Below, in pieces: positions 1 to 7,880 of a stretch of 64,000 nucleotides of DNA (its first letter is position 1; each line of letters begins with the position of its first letter). The stretch covers positions 3,202,487-3,266,486 of the forward strand of contig NZ_LR733293.1 in the NCBI RefSeq assembly GCF_902506095.1. The letters are read 5' to 3'. The notes beneath the pieces are model-generated. The model saw only the letters and a program-made list of their open reading frames with translations, did not search any database and had not been told where the DNA came from. Source of the DNA: Arthrobacter sp. 9AX. GTDB lineage: Bacteria; Actinomycetota; Actinomycetes; Actinomycetales; Micrococcaceae. The translations under genes were made by a program, and so were the position numbers.

Positions 1-2
1 AC

Positions 3-275
3 ATCATGCCCGAATCCCGCCACGTGGTCCTCAACATGGCGGACGCCAAGGCAGGCCTGAACGTCCGCGACGTCGAATCCACCATCGGCGCGCCCGTGGA
101 CGTCAGCGTCCCCCGCTCCCGCGCCGTGGCACTGTCCACCAACCGCGGCATCCCCGTCCTCCAGGAATCCAAAAGGGACCCCGCCGTGAAAAGCCTCCGC
201 CAGCTGGTGGAAAGGTTCAACCCGGCATGGCGCGCCCAGGCCCAGCGCAAGCTTCACCGAAGGGTGGTCATCTAA
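3..275 (+). CDS. CpaE/TadZ-like pilus-assembly ATPase, C-terminal fragment
   Basis: This is the C-terminal part of a CpaE/TadZ-type MinD-family protein, which positions the Tad pilus machine at the cell pole or membrane in known systems. The reading frame is open to the window edge, so the P-loop half lies outside. The visible part has the typical end of this family: VVLNMADAKAGL, then a short stretch with VDVSVPRSRAVALSTNRGIP and a final helix. The stop TAA overlaps the ATG of the next gene (TAATG at 273-277), so it is translationally coupled to cpaF. Family assignment rests on about 90 residues and on the tad context; the symbol is left blank for that reason. Confidence 0.75.
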   Translation: MMPESRHVVLNMADAKAGLNVRDVESTIGAPVDVSVPRSRAVALSTNRGIPVLQESKRDPAVKSLRQLVERFNPAWRAQAQRKLHRRVVI

Positions 276-1771
276 TGAAGCTCTCCGAACGGCTCAGCGC
301 AGCCCAGGACCGCAACCAGCCGGACGGCAACAACGTTGCCGTGCTCGAGCCGCCACGCCCCGCCGTCGTGCCCCCCTCTCAAGACGGCGGGGTCCGGCAC
401 CTTCCTGCCCCGCAGGCTCCCGCAACGCCAACGTACGACGCCGGCGCCCAGCAGGTGCCCACGTCACCGAAGGTGGATGTCTTCGCCGCCATGAAGGACA
501 GGGCGGCCACAGCCCTTTTCGAACGGATGGGCAGCCGCTTCAACGACGCAGCCGTCACAGAGCAGGAACTCCGTGCCACCGCCAAGGAGGAACTGACCCG
601 GATCATCGACGCCGAACAGGTGCCCCTCTCCCCCGAGGAACGCACCCGTCTGGTCCGGGACGTCGCGGACGACGTCCTGGGCTACGGCCCCCTTCAGCGC
701 CTGCTGGACGATCCCGCCGTCACCGAAATCATGGTCAACCGCATGGACCAGATCTATGTGGAGCGCAAAGGCAAGCTCACCCTTACGGAGTCCCGGTTCA
801 GCTCAGAAGAGCACCTGCGCAAGGTCATCGAACGCATCGTCTCGAAGGTGGGCCGCCGCATCGACGAGTCCTCCCCGCTGGTGGATGCACGCCTCGAGGA
901 CGGCTCCCGTGTCAACGCGGTGATCCCGCCGCTGGCCGTGGGCGGCTCCTCGCTCACCATCCGTAAGTTCAGCAAGACTCCGTTGACTGTCCGGAACCTG
1001 ATCGATTTCGGAACCCTGACCCCGGAAATGGCCGAGCTGCTCAACGCCTGCGTCAAAGCCAAGCTCAACATCATCGTCTCCGGCGGTACGGGCACCGGCA
1101 AGACCACACTGCTTAATGTGCTGTCCTCCTTCCTCCCCTCGGACGAACGGATCGTCACCATTGAGGATGCGGTGGAACTCCAGATCCAGCAGCAGCATGT
1201 TGTCCGGCTGGAAAGCCGTCCCCCCAACACCGAGGGCAAGGGCGAAGTGACCATCCGTGAACTGCTCCGGAACTCGCTGCGTATGCGCCCGGACCGGATC
1301 GTAGTAGGCGAGGTCCGTGGCGGGGAATCGCTGGACATGCTCCAGGCCATGAACACCGGCCACGACGGCTCCCTCTCCACCGTGCACTCCAACTCGCCCC
1401 GCGACGCCGTGGCCCGCCTCGAGACCCTGGTGCTGATGGCCGGCATGGACCTGCCGTTGCGGGCCATCCGCGAGCAGATCGCCTCCGCCGTCAACCTCAT
1501 CGTCCAGATCTCCAGGCTCCGCGACGGCTCCCGGCGCATCACCCACGTCACCGAAGTCCAGGGCATGGAAGGGGACATCGTGACCCTTCAGGACGCGTTC
1601 GTTTTTGACTACTCCGCCGGCGTGGACGCGAACGGCCGATTCCTGGGCAAACCGGTGGCCACCGGCATCCGGCCGCGCTTCATCGACCGGTTCGAGGACC
1701 TGGGCATCCATGTCTCCCCCAGCGTCTTCGCCGGTCCCCAGAACCCCGCATCCCCACCGCCCGGAAGGTAG
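275..1771 (+). CDS. cpaF: Tad pilus assembly ATPase CpaF/TadA
   Basis: Secretion ATPase of the GspE/VirB11 family that powers Tad (type IVc) pilus assembly at the cytoplasmic face of the membrane. From the ATG at 275 it is 498 aa, normal for the family. The Walker A motif GGTGTGKTT lies near residues 269-277 and the Walker B region DRIVVGEVRGGES near residue 340, followed by the His-containing segment TGHDGSLSTVHSNSP. The first 100 or so residues are Pro/Ala-rich and poorly conserved. The ATG at 275 is preferred over an upstream in-frame start at 227 because it overlaps the cpaE-like stop. It heads the run cpaF-tadB-tadC, with only 8 bp to tadB. Confidence 0.95.
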   Translation: MKLSERLSAAQDRNQPDGNNVAVLEPPRPAVVPPSQDGGVRHLPAPQAPATPTYDAGAQQVPTSPKVDVFAAMKDRAATALFERMGSRFNDAAVTEQELRATAKEELTRIIDAEQVPLSPEERTRLVRDVADDVLGYGPLQRLLDDPAVTEIMVNRMDQIYVERKGKLTLTESRFSSEEHLRKVIERIVSKVGRRIDESSPLVDARLEDGSRVNAVIPPLAVGGSSLTIRKFSKTPLTVRNLIDFGTLTPEMAELLNACVKAKLNIIVSGGTGTGKTTLLNVLSSFLPSDERIVTIEDAVELQIQQQHVVRLESRPPNTEGKGEVTIRELLRNSLRMRPDRIVVGEVRGGESLDMLQAMNTGHDGSLSTVHSNSPRDAVARLETLVLMAGMDLPLRAIREQIASAVNLIVQISRLRDGSRRITHVTEVQGMEGDIVTLQDAFVFDYSAGVDANGRFLGKPVATGIRPRFIDRFEDLGIHVSPSVFAGPQNPASPPPGR

Positions 1772-1779
1772 GCGCAACT

Positions 1780-2712
1780 GTGATCCTCGCTGTTGGAGCA
1801 GTCATCCTGCTGCTCGCCGTCACCCTCCTGGGCGTGGCCGTACTGCTGCCCGGCACTCCGGATGTGCCCCTGGACCGCCGCCGTCCCTTCGAACCCGAGC
1901 CGCCGTCGTCGATCTCCCGCCTGGCGCTCTCCGGCGTCCGGTCCTTCGAACGGCTCCTGCAGGGGCGGAACGTCCGCCTCTTCTCCCGGGCGGAGCTCGA
2001 AAACGCCGGGCTCCGCCTGAGCCAGGCCGAGTTCTTCCTGCTCCTGGGCATCGTCGCGTGCGTCGGCATGCTGGTGGGGATGGTCACTGTGGGACCGCTG
2101 GTGGGAATCCTGCTGGCCATCCTCGCACCCTTCGTGGGAAAGCTCGTCCTGGGATTCCTCGCCGGAAAACGCCGGGCGACGTTCGACAGCCAGCTCGGCG
2201 ACACCCTCCAGCTCCTCTCCGGCGGCCTCCGCGCGGGCCACAGCATCCTGCGCGCCATTGACGCTGCCGCCGCCGAGTCCCAGAAGCCGACGTCGGAGGA
2301 GATGCGACGGGTGATCACCGAGACCAGCCTGGGCCGCGACCTCCTGGCCGCACTCAACGACACCGCCGACCGGATGAAGAACGAGGACTTTGTCTGGATC
2401 TCCCAGGCGATACAGATCAACCGCGAAGTGGGCGGCAACCTGGCCGACGTCCTGGACCAGGTCAACGAAACCATCCGCGAGCGCGCCGAAATCAAGGGAC
2501 ACATCAAGGCCTTGGCGGCGGAGGGCAAGTTCTCCGCCTACATCCTCATCGCCATGCCCTTCGGCATTGTGGCCATGCTCCTGGCCGTAAGCCCCACGTA
2601 CATGAACTCGATGTTCACCCATCCCCTCGGCTGGGTGATGATCGGCGCATCGTTCGTGCTCATGACCATCGGCGCGCTCTGGATGCGCAAGATCATCGAC
2701 CTGAAGTTCTGA
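1780..2712 (+). CDS. tadB: Tad pilus inner-membrane protein TadB
   Basis: Integral membrane platform protein of the GspF/TadB family, 310 aa, which works with TadC and the CpaF ATPase to build the pilus. It starts with GTG. A first membrane helix occupies roughly residues 1-20, a second pair lies around residues 85-125, then comes the cytoplasmic T2SSF domain (RRATFDSQLGDTLQLLSGGL, later NEDFVWISQAI and NREVGGNLADVLDQ), and two further helices close the protein. It sits 8 bp after cpaF and 7 bp before tadC, so one transcript is likely. No unusual feature is seen. Confidence 0.9.
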   Translation: MILAVGAVILLLAVTLLGVAVLLPGTPDVPLDRRRPFEPEPPSSISRLALSGVRSFERLLQGRNVRLFSRAELENAGLRLSQAEFFLLLGIVACVGMLVGMVTVGPLVGILLAILAPFVGKLVLGFLAGKRRATFDSQLGDTLQLLSGGLRAGHSILRAIDAAAAESQKPTSEEMRRVITETSLGRDLLAALNDTADRMKNEDFVWISQAIQINREVGGNLADVLDQVNETIRERAEIKGHIKALAAEGKFSAYILIAMPFGIVAMLLAVSPTYMNSMFTHPLGWVMIGASFVLMTIGALWMRKIIDLKF

Positions 2713-2719
2713 GGACGCC

Positions 2720-3604
2720 ATGAACCTGATAGTCCTCCTCTCCGTCCTCCTGGTCTGCGTCCCTGTTGGCACCCTTGCGTGGGCAGTCCTGACGGTGGAC
2801 AAGCAGGGCCGCGTGGCGGTCAATGACCTGCTCTCCCGCGGGGCTTCACAGGCGGCGGCCGCTCCCGCGGCCAAACCCGGCCTGCTCGAAGGCTTCGGAC
2901 GCCGGCTCACACCTCCGGCGTATGTCGCCTTCCTGGACCGGCTGCTGGCCCTCGCCGGCAGGCCCGCGTCCATGCCTCTGGGCAAAGTTCTAGGGTCCAA
3001 GCTCGGGATTGGCTTCGCGGGAGCAGCTGCAGGGATCTATCTAACGGCCATCGGAGGCACCCCCCTGATGAAGCTGGCGGGACTGTTCCTGCTGTTCCTG
3101 GGCTACTTCATCCCTGACCTCCTGCTTTACAGCAAAGGGCAGGAGCGCCAGAAGGTCATCCAGCTGGAACTGGCCAACACCCTGGACCAAATGCTTATCT
3201 CCGTCGAAGCGGGACTGGGCTTTGAGGGCGCGATGGCGCGGGCCGGGGACAACGGCAAAGGACCGCTGGCCGAGGAACTGGTCCGGACCCTGCAGGACAT
3301 GCAGGTGGGCCGCAGCCGCCGCGAATCCTACCTCGCGCTGGCCGAGCGGACCAACATCCCGGAGCTGCGCAGCTTTGTGCAGGCCGTGGTCCAGGCGGAC
3401 ACATATGGCATAGCGATCAGCCGGGTACTCCGGGTGCAGGCGAAAGTGATGCGGGTAAAGCGCCGCCAGCGGGCCGAGGAAAAGGCGATGAAACTTCCGG
3501 TGATGATCCTGTTTCCGCTGTTGTTCTTCATCTTCCCGGTCCTCTTCATTGCAATTCTCGGACCCGCAGTCATCAACACCGTAGTGACTTTCAGCAGCCA
3601 ATAG
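2720..3604 (+). CDS. tadC: Tad pilus inner-membrane protein TadC
   Basis: Second GspF/TadC-type platform protein, 294 aa, partner of TadB in the Tad machine. One N-terminal helix (residues 1-22), a membrane pair around residues 90-135, the T2SSF domain with the motif LDQMLISVEAGLGFEGAM, and a C-terminal helix pair rich in Phe/Leu (MILFPLLFFIFPVLFI) are visible. It ends the recognisable tad block: no pilin (flp) or TadE/F gene follows before the next genes, so the pilins must lie outside the window or elsewhere. The assignment by order and domain is firm. Confidence 0.9.
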   Translation: MNLIVLLSVLLVCVPVGTLAWAVLTVDKQGRVAVNDLLSRGASQAAAAPAAKPGLLEGFGRRLTPPAYVAFLDRLLALAGRPASMPLGKVLGSKLGIGFAGAAAGIYLTAIGGTPLMKLAGLFLLFLGYFIPDLLLYSKGQERQKVIQLELANTLDQMLISVEAGLGFEGAMARAGDNGKGPLAEELVRTLQDMQVGRSRRESYLALAERTNIPELRSFVQAVVQADTYGIAISRVLRVQAKVMRVKRRQRAEEKAMKLPVMILFPLLFFIFPVLFIAILGPAVINTVVTFSSQ

Positions 3605-3687
3605 TCCGGCAGCAAGGATCGCTCAAGGTTTACACAGGATCACCGAAAATAGGCCACCTAAACGATTCCAGGAAGTAGCCTTGGAGA

Positions 3688-4152
3688 ATGCACAGTCCAG
3701 ATCCCGGCTCCAGCGACAGGGGCGCAGCCGCGGACCCGCCGCGGCCCGGGATCACCGCACCTGCCGGTTCCGCTCTTTCACAGGAAGCGGCCGGGCTCTT
3801 GCCGCTCGTTGACGCCGCCGTTCTTGAGGAACTGGAAGACGAACTGGCTGGCTCGGGCCTCGCCCAGCGTTTCGCCCGTGACTACGCCGCCATGTGGGAC
3901 CAGCGCTGCGCCCGCCTGGCAGCGGCCGTGGACAGCCGGGACAGCGAGTCCGCCCTGGACGCCGCCATCAGCCTGAAAATCAGTTCCGCCATGGTGGGCG
4001 GGGTCCGCCTGGCAAAACTGGCGGAACTGCTGGAGACGTTGATCCGGCAGGGCGATTTTGGCCAGGGCCAGGTCCTCATGGAACGCGTTGCCCAGGACGG
4101 CGGCGAGACGGTGTCCGAACTGCAGAGCACGTATATCCTCAAGAACGGCTGA
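3688..4152 (+). CDS. Hpt-like helical protein lacking the phospho-acceptor His
   Basis: A 154-aa protein with a Pro/Ala-rich first 35 residues and then a helical region that matches the histidine phosphotransfer (Hpt) fold: VDAAVLEELEDELAG, RFARDYAAMWDQRCARL, then the signature region with SLKISSAMVGGVRLAKLAELLE. In active Hpt domains this reads AH-x-LK-G-SS; here Ile94 stands where the His would be and Ile98 replaces the usual Gly. It therefore should not carry phosphate on that residue. It lies between tadC and a convergent response regulator, so a docking or inhibitory role toward that two-component pair is possible but is inference. A GGAG sits only two bases before the ATG, which is tight. 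Confidence 0.7.
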   Translation: MHSPDPGSSDRGAAADPPRPGITAPAGSALSQEAAGLLPLVDAAVLEELEDELAGSGLAQRFARDYAAMWDQRCARLAAAVDSRDSESALDAAISLKISSAMVGGVRLAKLAELLETLIRQGDFGQGQVLMERVAQDGGETVSELQSTYILKNG

Positions 4153-4180
4153 GCCGCCTTACTGATGCGCCTGCCCGCGG

Positions 4181-4972
4181 TCAGCCCTGCGGGGCGTCCT
4201 GCCTGCTCGGCGCCAACCGGTAACCCACGCCGCGGACGGTCTGCAGCCACCGGGGTGAGACGGGGTCTTCCTTCAGCTTGCGCCGCAGGTTGCCGATATG
4301 GACTTCCACCGCCCTTTCGTCGGCCTCGCTGATGTAGGTGTCCTCGTCGTAGAAATCGCCGCGCACTGCCCGCACCAGGTCCGCCCGGGTGCACACAGCC
4401 CCGGCGCCGCGGAGGAGCACGTGCAGCAGATCAAATTCGCTGCGCGTGAGGGTCAGCGGTTCACCACTGACTTCAACGGTGCGGGTCCGGTGGTTCAGTT
4501 CCAGGCCGTTGTGCTGCAGGACTGCGGCATCCTCCGCACGGACTGCCGTTGCCGGCGCGGTTCCCCACCCCGCCGGGGCGGGCTTCTGGCCTGTGATCTC
4601 ATGCCGGGGCCTGCGCATCATGGCGGCCACCCGGGCACGCAGCTCCCGAGGCCGAAAGGGCTTGGCAATGTAGTCGTCAGCACCGGCGTTGAGGGCGGAC
4701 AGCAGGTCCGGCTCCTCAGTCCGTCCGGTAAGCATCACCACATAGGCGTTACTGAAATTACGAATCCGCCGCAGGACCTCAAAGCCATCGATATCCGGCA
4801 ACCCGATGTCCAGTGTCACCACATTGGCCTGCTTGCTGCGGACCACTTCGACGCCGGCCCGCCCGTCAACCGCTGTATGCACCTCGAAGCCCGCCTGGCT
4901 CAACACTCCCTCGAGGAGGTTGCGCACATCGGCGTCGTCTTCGATTACTACAGCCACACCAAGATCGTCCAT
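4181..4972 (-). CDS. OmpR/PhoB-family response regulator
   Basis: Two-domain response regulator of 263 aa. The receiver has the acidic pair EDD (residues 11-13), phospho-acceptor Asp55 in VVTLDIGLPD, Thr82 in VMLTGRT and Lys104 in IAKPF, so it looks fully active. A linker of about 40 residues follows, then a winged-helix DNA-binding domain (LTRSEFDLLHVLLRG to VHIGNLRRKLKED and VRGVGYRLA). It is divergent from the histidine kinase starting at 5229 and convergent with the Hpt-like gene. Its targets cannot be read from the sequence; the neighbouring tad genes are an obvious candidate. A palindrome at 5005-5023 lies just upstream of its start. Confidence 0.93.
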   Translation of the reverse strand: MDDLGVAVVIEDDADVRNLLEGVLSQAGFEVHTAVDGRAGVEVVRSKQANVVTLDIGLPDIDGFEVLRRIRNFSNAYVVMLTGRTEEPDLLSALNAGADDYIAKPFRPRELRARVAAMMRRPRHEITGQKPAPAGWGTAPATAVRAEDAAVLQHNGLELNHRTRTVEVSGEPLTLTRSEFDLLHVLLRGAGAVCTRADLVRAVRGDFYDEDTYISEADERAVEVHIGNLRRKLKEDPVSPRWLQTVRGVGYRLAPSRQDAPQG

Positions 4973-5004
4973 TGATATCCCTGCGCCAGGCGGTCATGGC
5001 CCCC

Positions 5005-5023
5005 CATTGGCCCAGCGCCAATG
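5005..5023. promoter_or_regulatory. Candidate operator palindrome between divergent RR and HK genes
   Basis: The sequence CATTGGC-CCAGC-GCCAATG is a perfect 7-bp inverted repeat with a 5-bp spacer. It lies 33 bp upstream of the regulator start and about 205 bp upstream of the kinase start, in the 256-bp divergent gap. Such a site could bind a dimeric regulator, possibly the neighbouring OmpR-type protein, but OmpR-family proteins more often use direct repeats, so this is only a candidate. Confidence 0.35.
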
Positions 5024-5228
5024 CCATACCCGCTCCAACCCTTTATACGCTACAAGTAAGCAGAGCTGATGACACCTGTTTCAACATTGCATTTGAAAAG
5101 TCAATTATTATGACAGAGCATGTGGAATACGATGGGAGAGGAAGTGTGCCAGGTGCTTATCAGCAATTCGGTTGCGCCTGCGCTGGCACTTCGTTTCACT
5201 GCCGCCTCGCCTGACCGGGGCAGGATCC

Positions 5229-6893
5229 ATGGCTGAGCGTCTTTTTCCGCGCGGACCTGCCCGGATTTTCCAGGCTCTCGGGCCGCGTTCCCAGGTGGCA
5301 CTGTGCCAGCTCCCACTGACGTTGATGGTGGTTGCCCTTGCTGTGGCCACCCCCTTTGCCTGGCCTACGCTGATGCACAGCCCCCCGTATTTGGCCGGGA
5401 TCTTTCTTTCCGTTGTACTCTTTTTCGGCTGCTTCCTGGTCCCGTGGGAACGGCTGGCACACCGTCCGTACCTGCTGATTCCCGTCCTCGACTTCGTGGC
5501 CATCGGGCTGCTCCGGAACGGTGCCTCTCCCCTGCTACCCGGCCTGGCCGTCATGGCGGTTTTCCCGGTCATCTGGCTGTCCGCCTCCGGGATGCTCACC
5601 CGCGGCAGCCTGGTCCTGAGTTTCTTCGGACCCATGTTCATCATGATTCCCACCCTCGCTGGACGGTTCCCCAACCTGACACCCTCGGACATCACCAGCA
5701 CGTTCCTCTTTCCCCTGATGATGCTCGCGGTGTCCCTGTCCATCCGCTTCGCGAGTGCCCACGTCCGCCTGCAGCAGCGGGAGCTGGCGAAGAAGGACAT
5801 GGAGCTCCGCGAGCTGCTGCGCGAGAGCCGGGAACGGGAAAAGCTGCTCCTGACGGTCCTGGACGCTACCGACGTCGGAATTGCGGCCGTCGACCGTTCC
5901 GGCCACTTCCTGGTCTCCAACGACCGGCAGCGGAACTTCCGCCAGGCCACCCACGCGGACGACACCGCCCCCGGCCAGGGCCATCAGCTGATCTTCGGGC
6001 AGGACCGGCAGACCCTGCTGCCACCGGAAAAACGGCCCATCAGCCGGGCCATCGCCGGTGAGTCCTTCGCCGATTACCTCGTCTGGGCCGGGGAGGGAGC
6101 CGGGCAGCGGGCGGTTTCCACGGCAGCCCGCCCGCTTGTCAGTGAGGACGGTCAGCTGACCGGCGCCGTGGTGGTCTACAGCGACGTGACCGGCTGGGTT
6201 GAGGCGCTGGCTGCGAACCAGGAACTGGTCTCCAACGTCACGCACGAATTCAAGACTCCGCTGAACTCCATCATCGGCAACGTGGACCTGGTGCTCGACG
6301 ACGTTGCCGCCCTTCCGCCGCAGGTCGCCCAGCGCCTGCTGGTGGTCGAGCGGAACGCCGAGCGGCTGCTGGCCCTCGTGGCTGACCTCTCGGCGTCAGC
6401 GTCGGCTGCGCTCAACGTCCACCCAAAACGCACGGACCTCGCCAGCCTGGTGGAAACCAGCATCGGTTCCGCGCAGGCCCAGGCGGAGCTGGCCCACATC
6501 CAGCTGTCGGCGGACGTCCCCTCGCCGCTGTGGGCCTACGCAGACCCGCTCCGGATCGGGCAGGCCCTGGACAACCTGGTGTCGAACGCCATCAAGTACT
6601 CCCCCGACGGCGGCAACGTCAGCATCAGCGCCCGCAGCACCAAAGAGTGGGTCCAGCTCAGCGTCAGCGACACCGGGATGGGCATCAGCGGTGAGGACAA
6701 GGACAGGGTCTTCAAGCGTTTCTTCCGCACTGAGTCCGCCAGGGAGGCGTCCATCGCCGGGGCCGGGCTGGGCTTGTCCATCACCAAGATGATTGTGGAG
6801 CGGCACGGCGGGCAGATCAGCTGCGTCAGCGGTGAAGGGGAAGGCAGCACCTTCACCCTCACCCTCCCGGCCGAGGGCCCGCCGTCGTTCTAG
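5229..6893 (+). CDS. PAS-containing membrane sensor histidine kinase
   Basis: Sensor kinase of 554 aa from the ATG at 5229. An in-frame TTG at 5172 would add 19 residues; the ATG is preferred because GGGGCAGGA lies just before it. The N-terminal half has about six hydrophobic helices, followed by a coiled coil (residues 180-205, LQQRELAKKDMELRELLRE), a PAS-like domain (about 210-320), HisKA with His339 in SNVTHEFKTPLNSI, and a HATPase domain with N box DNLVSNAIKYSP, G1 DTGMGISGED and G2 GAGLGLSI. All catalytic motifs are present. It is the likely partner of the divergent OmpR-type regulator; the ligand is unknown. Confidence 0.92.
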   Translation: MAERLFPRGPARIFQALGPRSQVALCQLPLTLMVVALAVATPFAWPTLMHSPPYLAGIFLSVVLFFGCFLVPWERLAHRPYLLIPVLDFVAIGLLRNGASPLLPGLAVMAVFPVIWLSASGMLTRGSLVLSFFGPMFIMIPTLAGRFPNLTPSDITSTFLFPLMMLAVSLSIRFASAHVRLQQRELAKKDMELRELLRESREREKLLLTVLDATDVGIAAVDRSGHFLVSNDRQRNFRQATHADDTAPGQGHQLIFGQDRQTLLPPEKRPISRAIAGESFADYLVWAGEGAGQRAVSTAARPLVSEDGQLTGAVVVYSDVTGWVEALAANQELVSNVTHEFKTPLNSIIGNVDLVLDDVAALPPQVAQRLLVVERNAERLLALVADLSASASAALNVHPKRTDLASLVETSIGSAQAQAELAHIQLSADVPSPLWAYADPLRIGQALDNLVSNAIKYSPDGGNVSISARSTKEWVQLSVSDTGMGISGEDKDRVFKRFFRTESAREASIAGAGLGLSITKMIVERHGGQISCVSGEGEGSTFTLTLPAEGPPSF

Positions 6894-6895
6894 GC

Positions 6896-6953
6896 TGGGC
6901 CCACGCCCGGAGGGTTCCCTGGCCGAGCCTGCGAGGTTAGGGTGCGGGTGGGG
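6896..6953. repeat. 58-bp palindromic dispersed element, copy A
   Basis: This stretch fills the gap between the convergent kinase and truA genes. It aligns without gaps to 11596-11653 at 48 of 58 positions by hand count. The inner stem is CCCTGGCC with GGTTAGGG (two G-U pairs as RNA), around a 10-base loop; an outer stem pairs CCCAC and CCCG with CGGG and GTGGG. It ends two bases before the truA stop codon. It has no coding capacity of note. Confidence 0.75.
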
Positions 6954-6954
6954 A

Positions 6955-7848
6955 TTAGTACTCCCGGAGCGCCCTGGTGAGTTCCGCGCGGGCCAGCAGT
7001 TCGTCGTCGGACGGGTAGGCCACTTCCTCCAGCACCAGCGGGTGCGGCGCGGCCAGCACGGATTTTGCGTCACGCTTCTTAGCCAGCAGCCGCTCGTACA
7101 GCCACCCCGGCTCCTCCACGCCCTCGCCCACATACAGGGCAGAACCGATCAGGGCGCGCACCATGTTGTGGCAGAAGGCATCAGCCTGGACCGTGGCCAC
7201 AATGACCCCGTCTTCAGACCGGGCGAATTCGAAGCGTTGCAGCTCACGGATGGTGGTGGCGCCCTCCCGCGGCTTACAGAAGGACAGGAAATTTTGCAGC
7301 CCCAGCAGTTTGGACGCACCCTCGTTCAGCAGCGAAACGTCCAGCGGGTTCTTGTGCCACAGGGTTGAGTACCGGCCCAGCGGATCCCAGAGCGCCGGCC
7401 CGTCCGCAATGCGGTAGCTGTAGCGCCGCCACAGGGCCGAGAACCGGGCATCAAAACCTTCCGGGGCCAGCGAGATCCGGTGCACCTCCACCGCCCCGGT
7501 AAGGTCGCCGAGGATGCGGCTGAGGGCGCCCCGGATCCTTCGGAGCATGGCGACGGCGGGATCGAGTTCGTGTCCGCGCGGCAGTCCCTGCCACTCGGCT
7601 TCGGTGAGGTCCAGGTGGACCACCTGGCCGCGGGCGTGCACGCCGGCGTCGGTGCGGCCGGCGACTGTTACACGGACGGGACGCCGGACCAGAAGCTGCA
7701 GCGCTTCCTCCAGGGCACCCTGGACGGTCCGCAGTCCCGGCTGCAGGGCCCACCCGCTGAAGGGGCCGCCGTCGTACGACACATCAAGCCGGACACGCAA
7801 AAACCCGCCGCCCCCCAATACGGGGGCCGCGGGTTTTTGGTCGTTCAT
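6955..7848 (-). CDS. truA: tRNA pseudouridine(38-40) synthase TruA
   Basis: Converts uridines 38-40 of the tRNA anticodon arm to pseudouridine. The 297-aa protein has the catalytic Asp67 in the signature AGRTDAGVHARGQ and the later conserved FCHNMVRALIGSALYVGEG. The length is slightly above the family mean because of an N-terminal segment with QKPAAPVLGGGGFL before the first strand. That segment is encoded by a terminator-like hairpin (7799-7838), see its own entry. truA follows rplQ by 32 bp, so it would be the last gene of the rpoA operon if transcription reads through. The ATG at 7848 is the first of the frame; a start further in would remove conserved FLRVRLDVSYDG residues. Confidence 0.95.
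   Translation of the reverse strand: MNDQKPAAPVLGGGGFLRVRLDVSYDGGPFSGWALQPGLRTVQGALEEALQLLVRRPVRVTVAGRTDAGVHARGQVVHLDLTEAEWQGLPRGHELDPAVAMLRRIRGALSRILGDLTGAVEVHRISLAPEGFDARFSALWRRYSYRIADGPALWDPLGRYSTLWHKNPLDVSLLNEGASKLLGLQNFLSFCKPREGATTIRELQRFEFARSEDGVIVATVQADAFCHNMVRALIGSALYVGEGVEEPGWLYERLLAKKRDAKSVLAAPHPLVLEEVAYPSDDELLARAELTRALREY
7799..7838 (-). terminator. Strong hairpin with U-tract inside the first codons of truA
   Basis: Read on the - strand, AAAAACCCGC, one mismatch, then CCCCC pairs with GGGGG...GCGGGTTTTT across a GTATT loop. It has all the features of an intrinsic terminator, including the flanking A and T tracts, and sits about 45 bp after the rplQ stop. It also encodes truA residues 4-17, so rplQ termination and truA translation share the same bases. 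Ribosomes entering truA could melt it, which would couple read-through to translation. Confidence 0.8.
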
Positions 7849-7880
7849 AGACTCAAGTCTATGCGAAGAAAATCAGCGAA

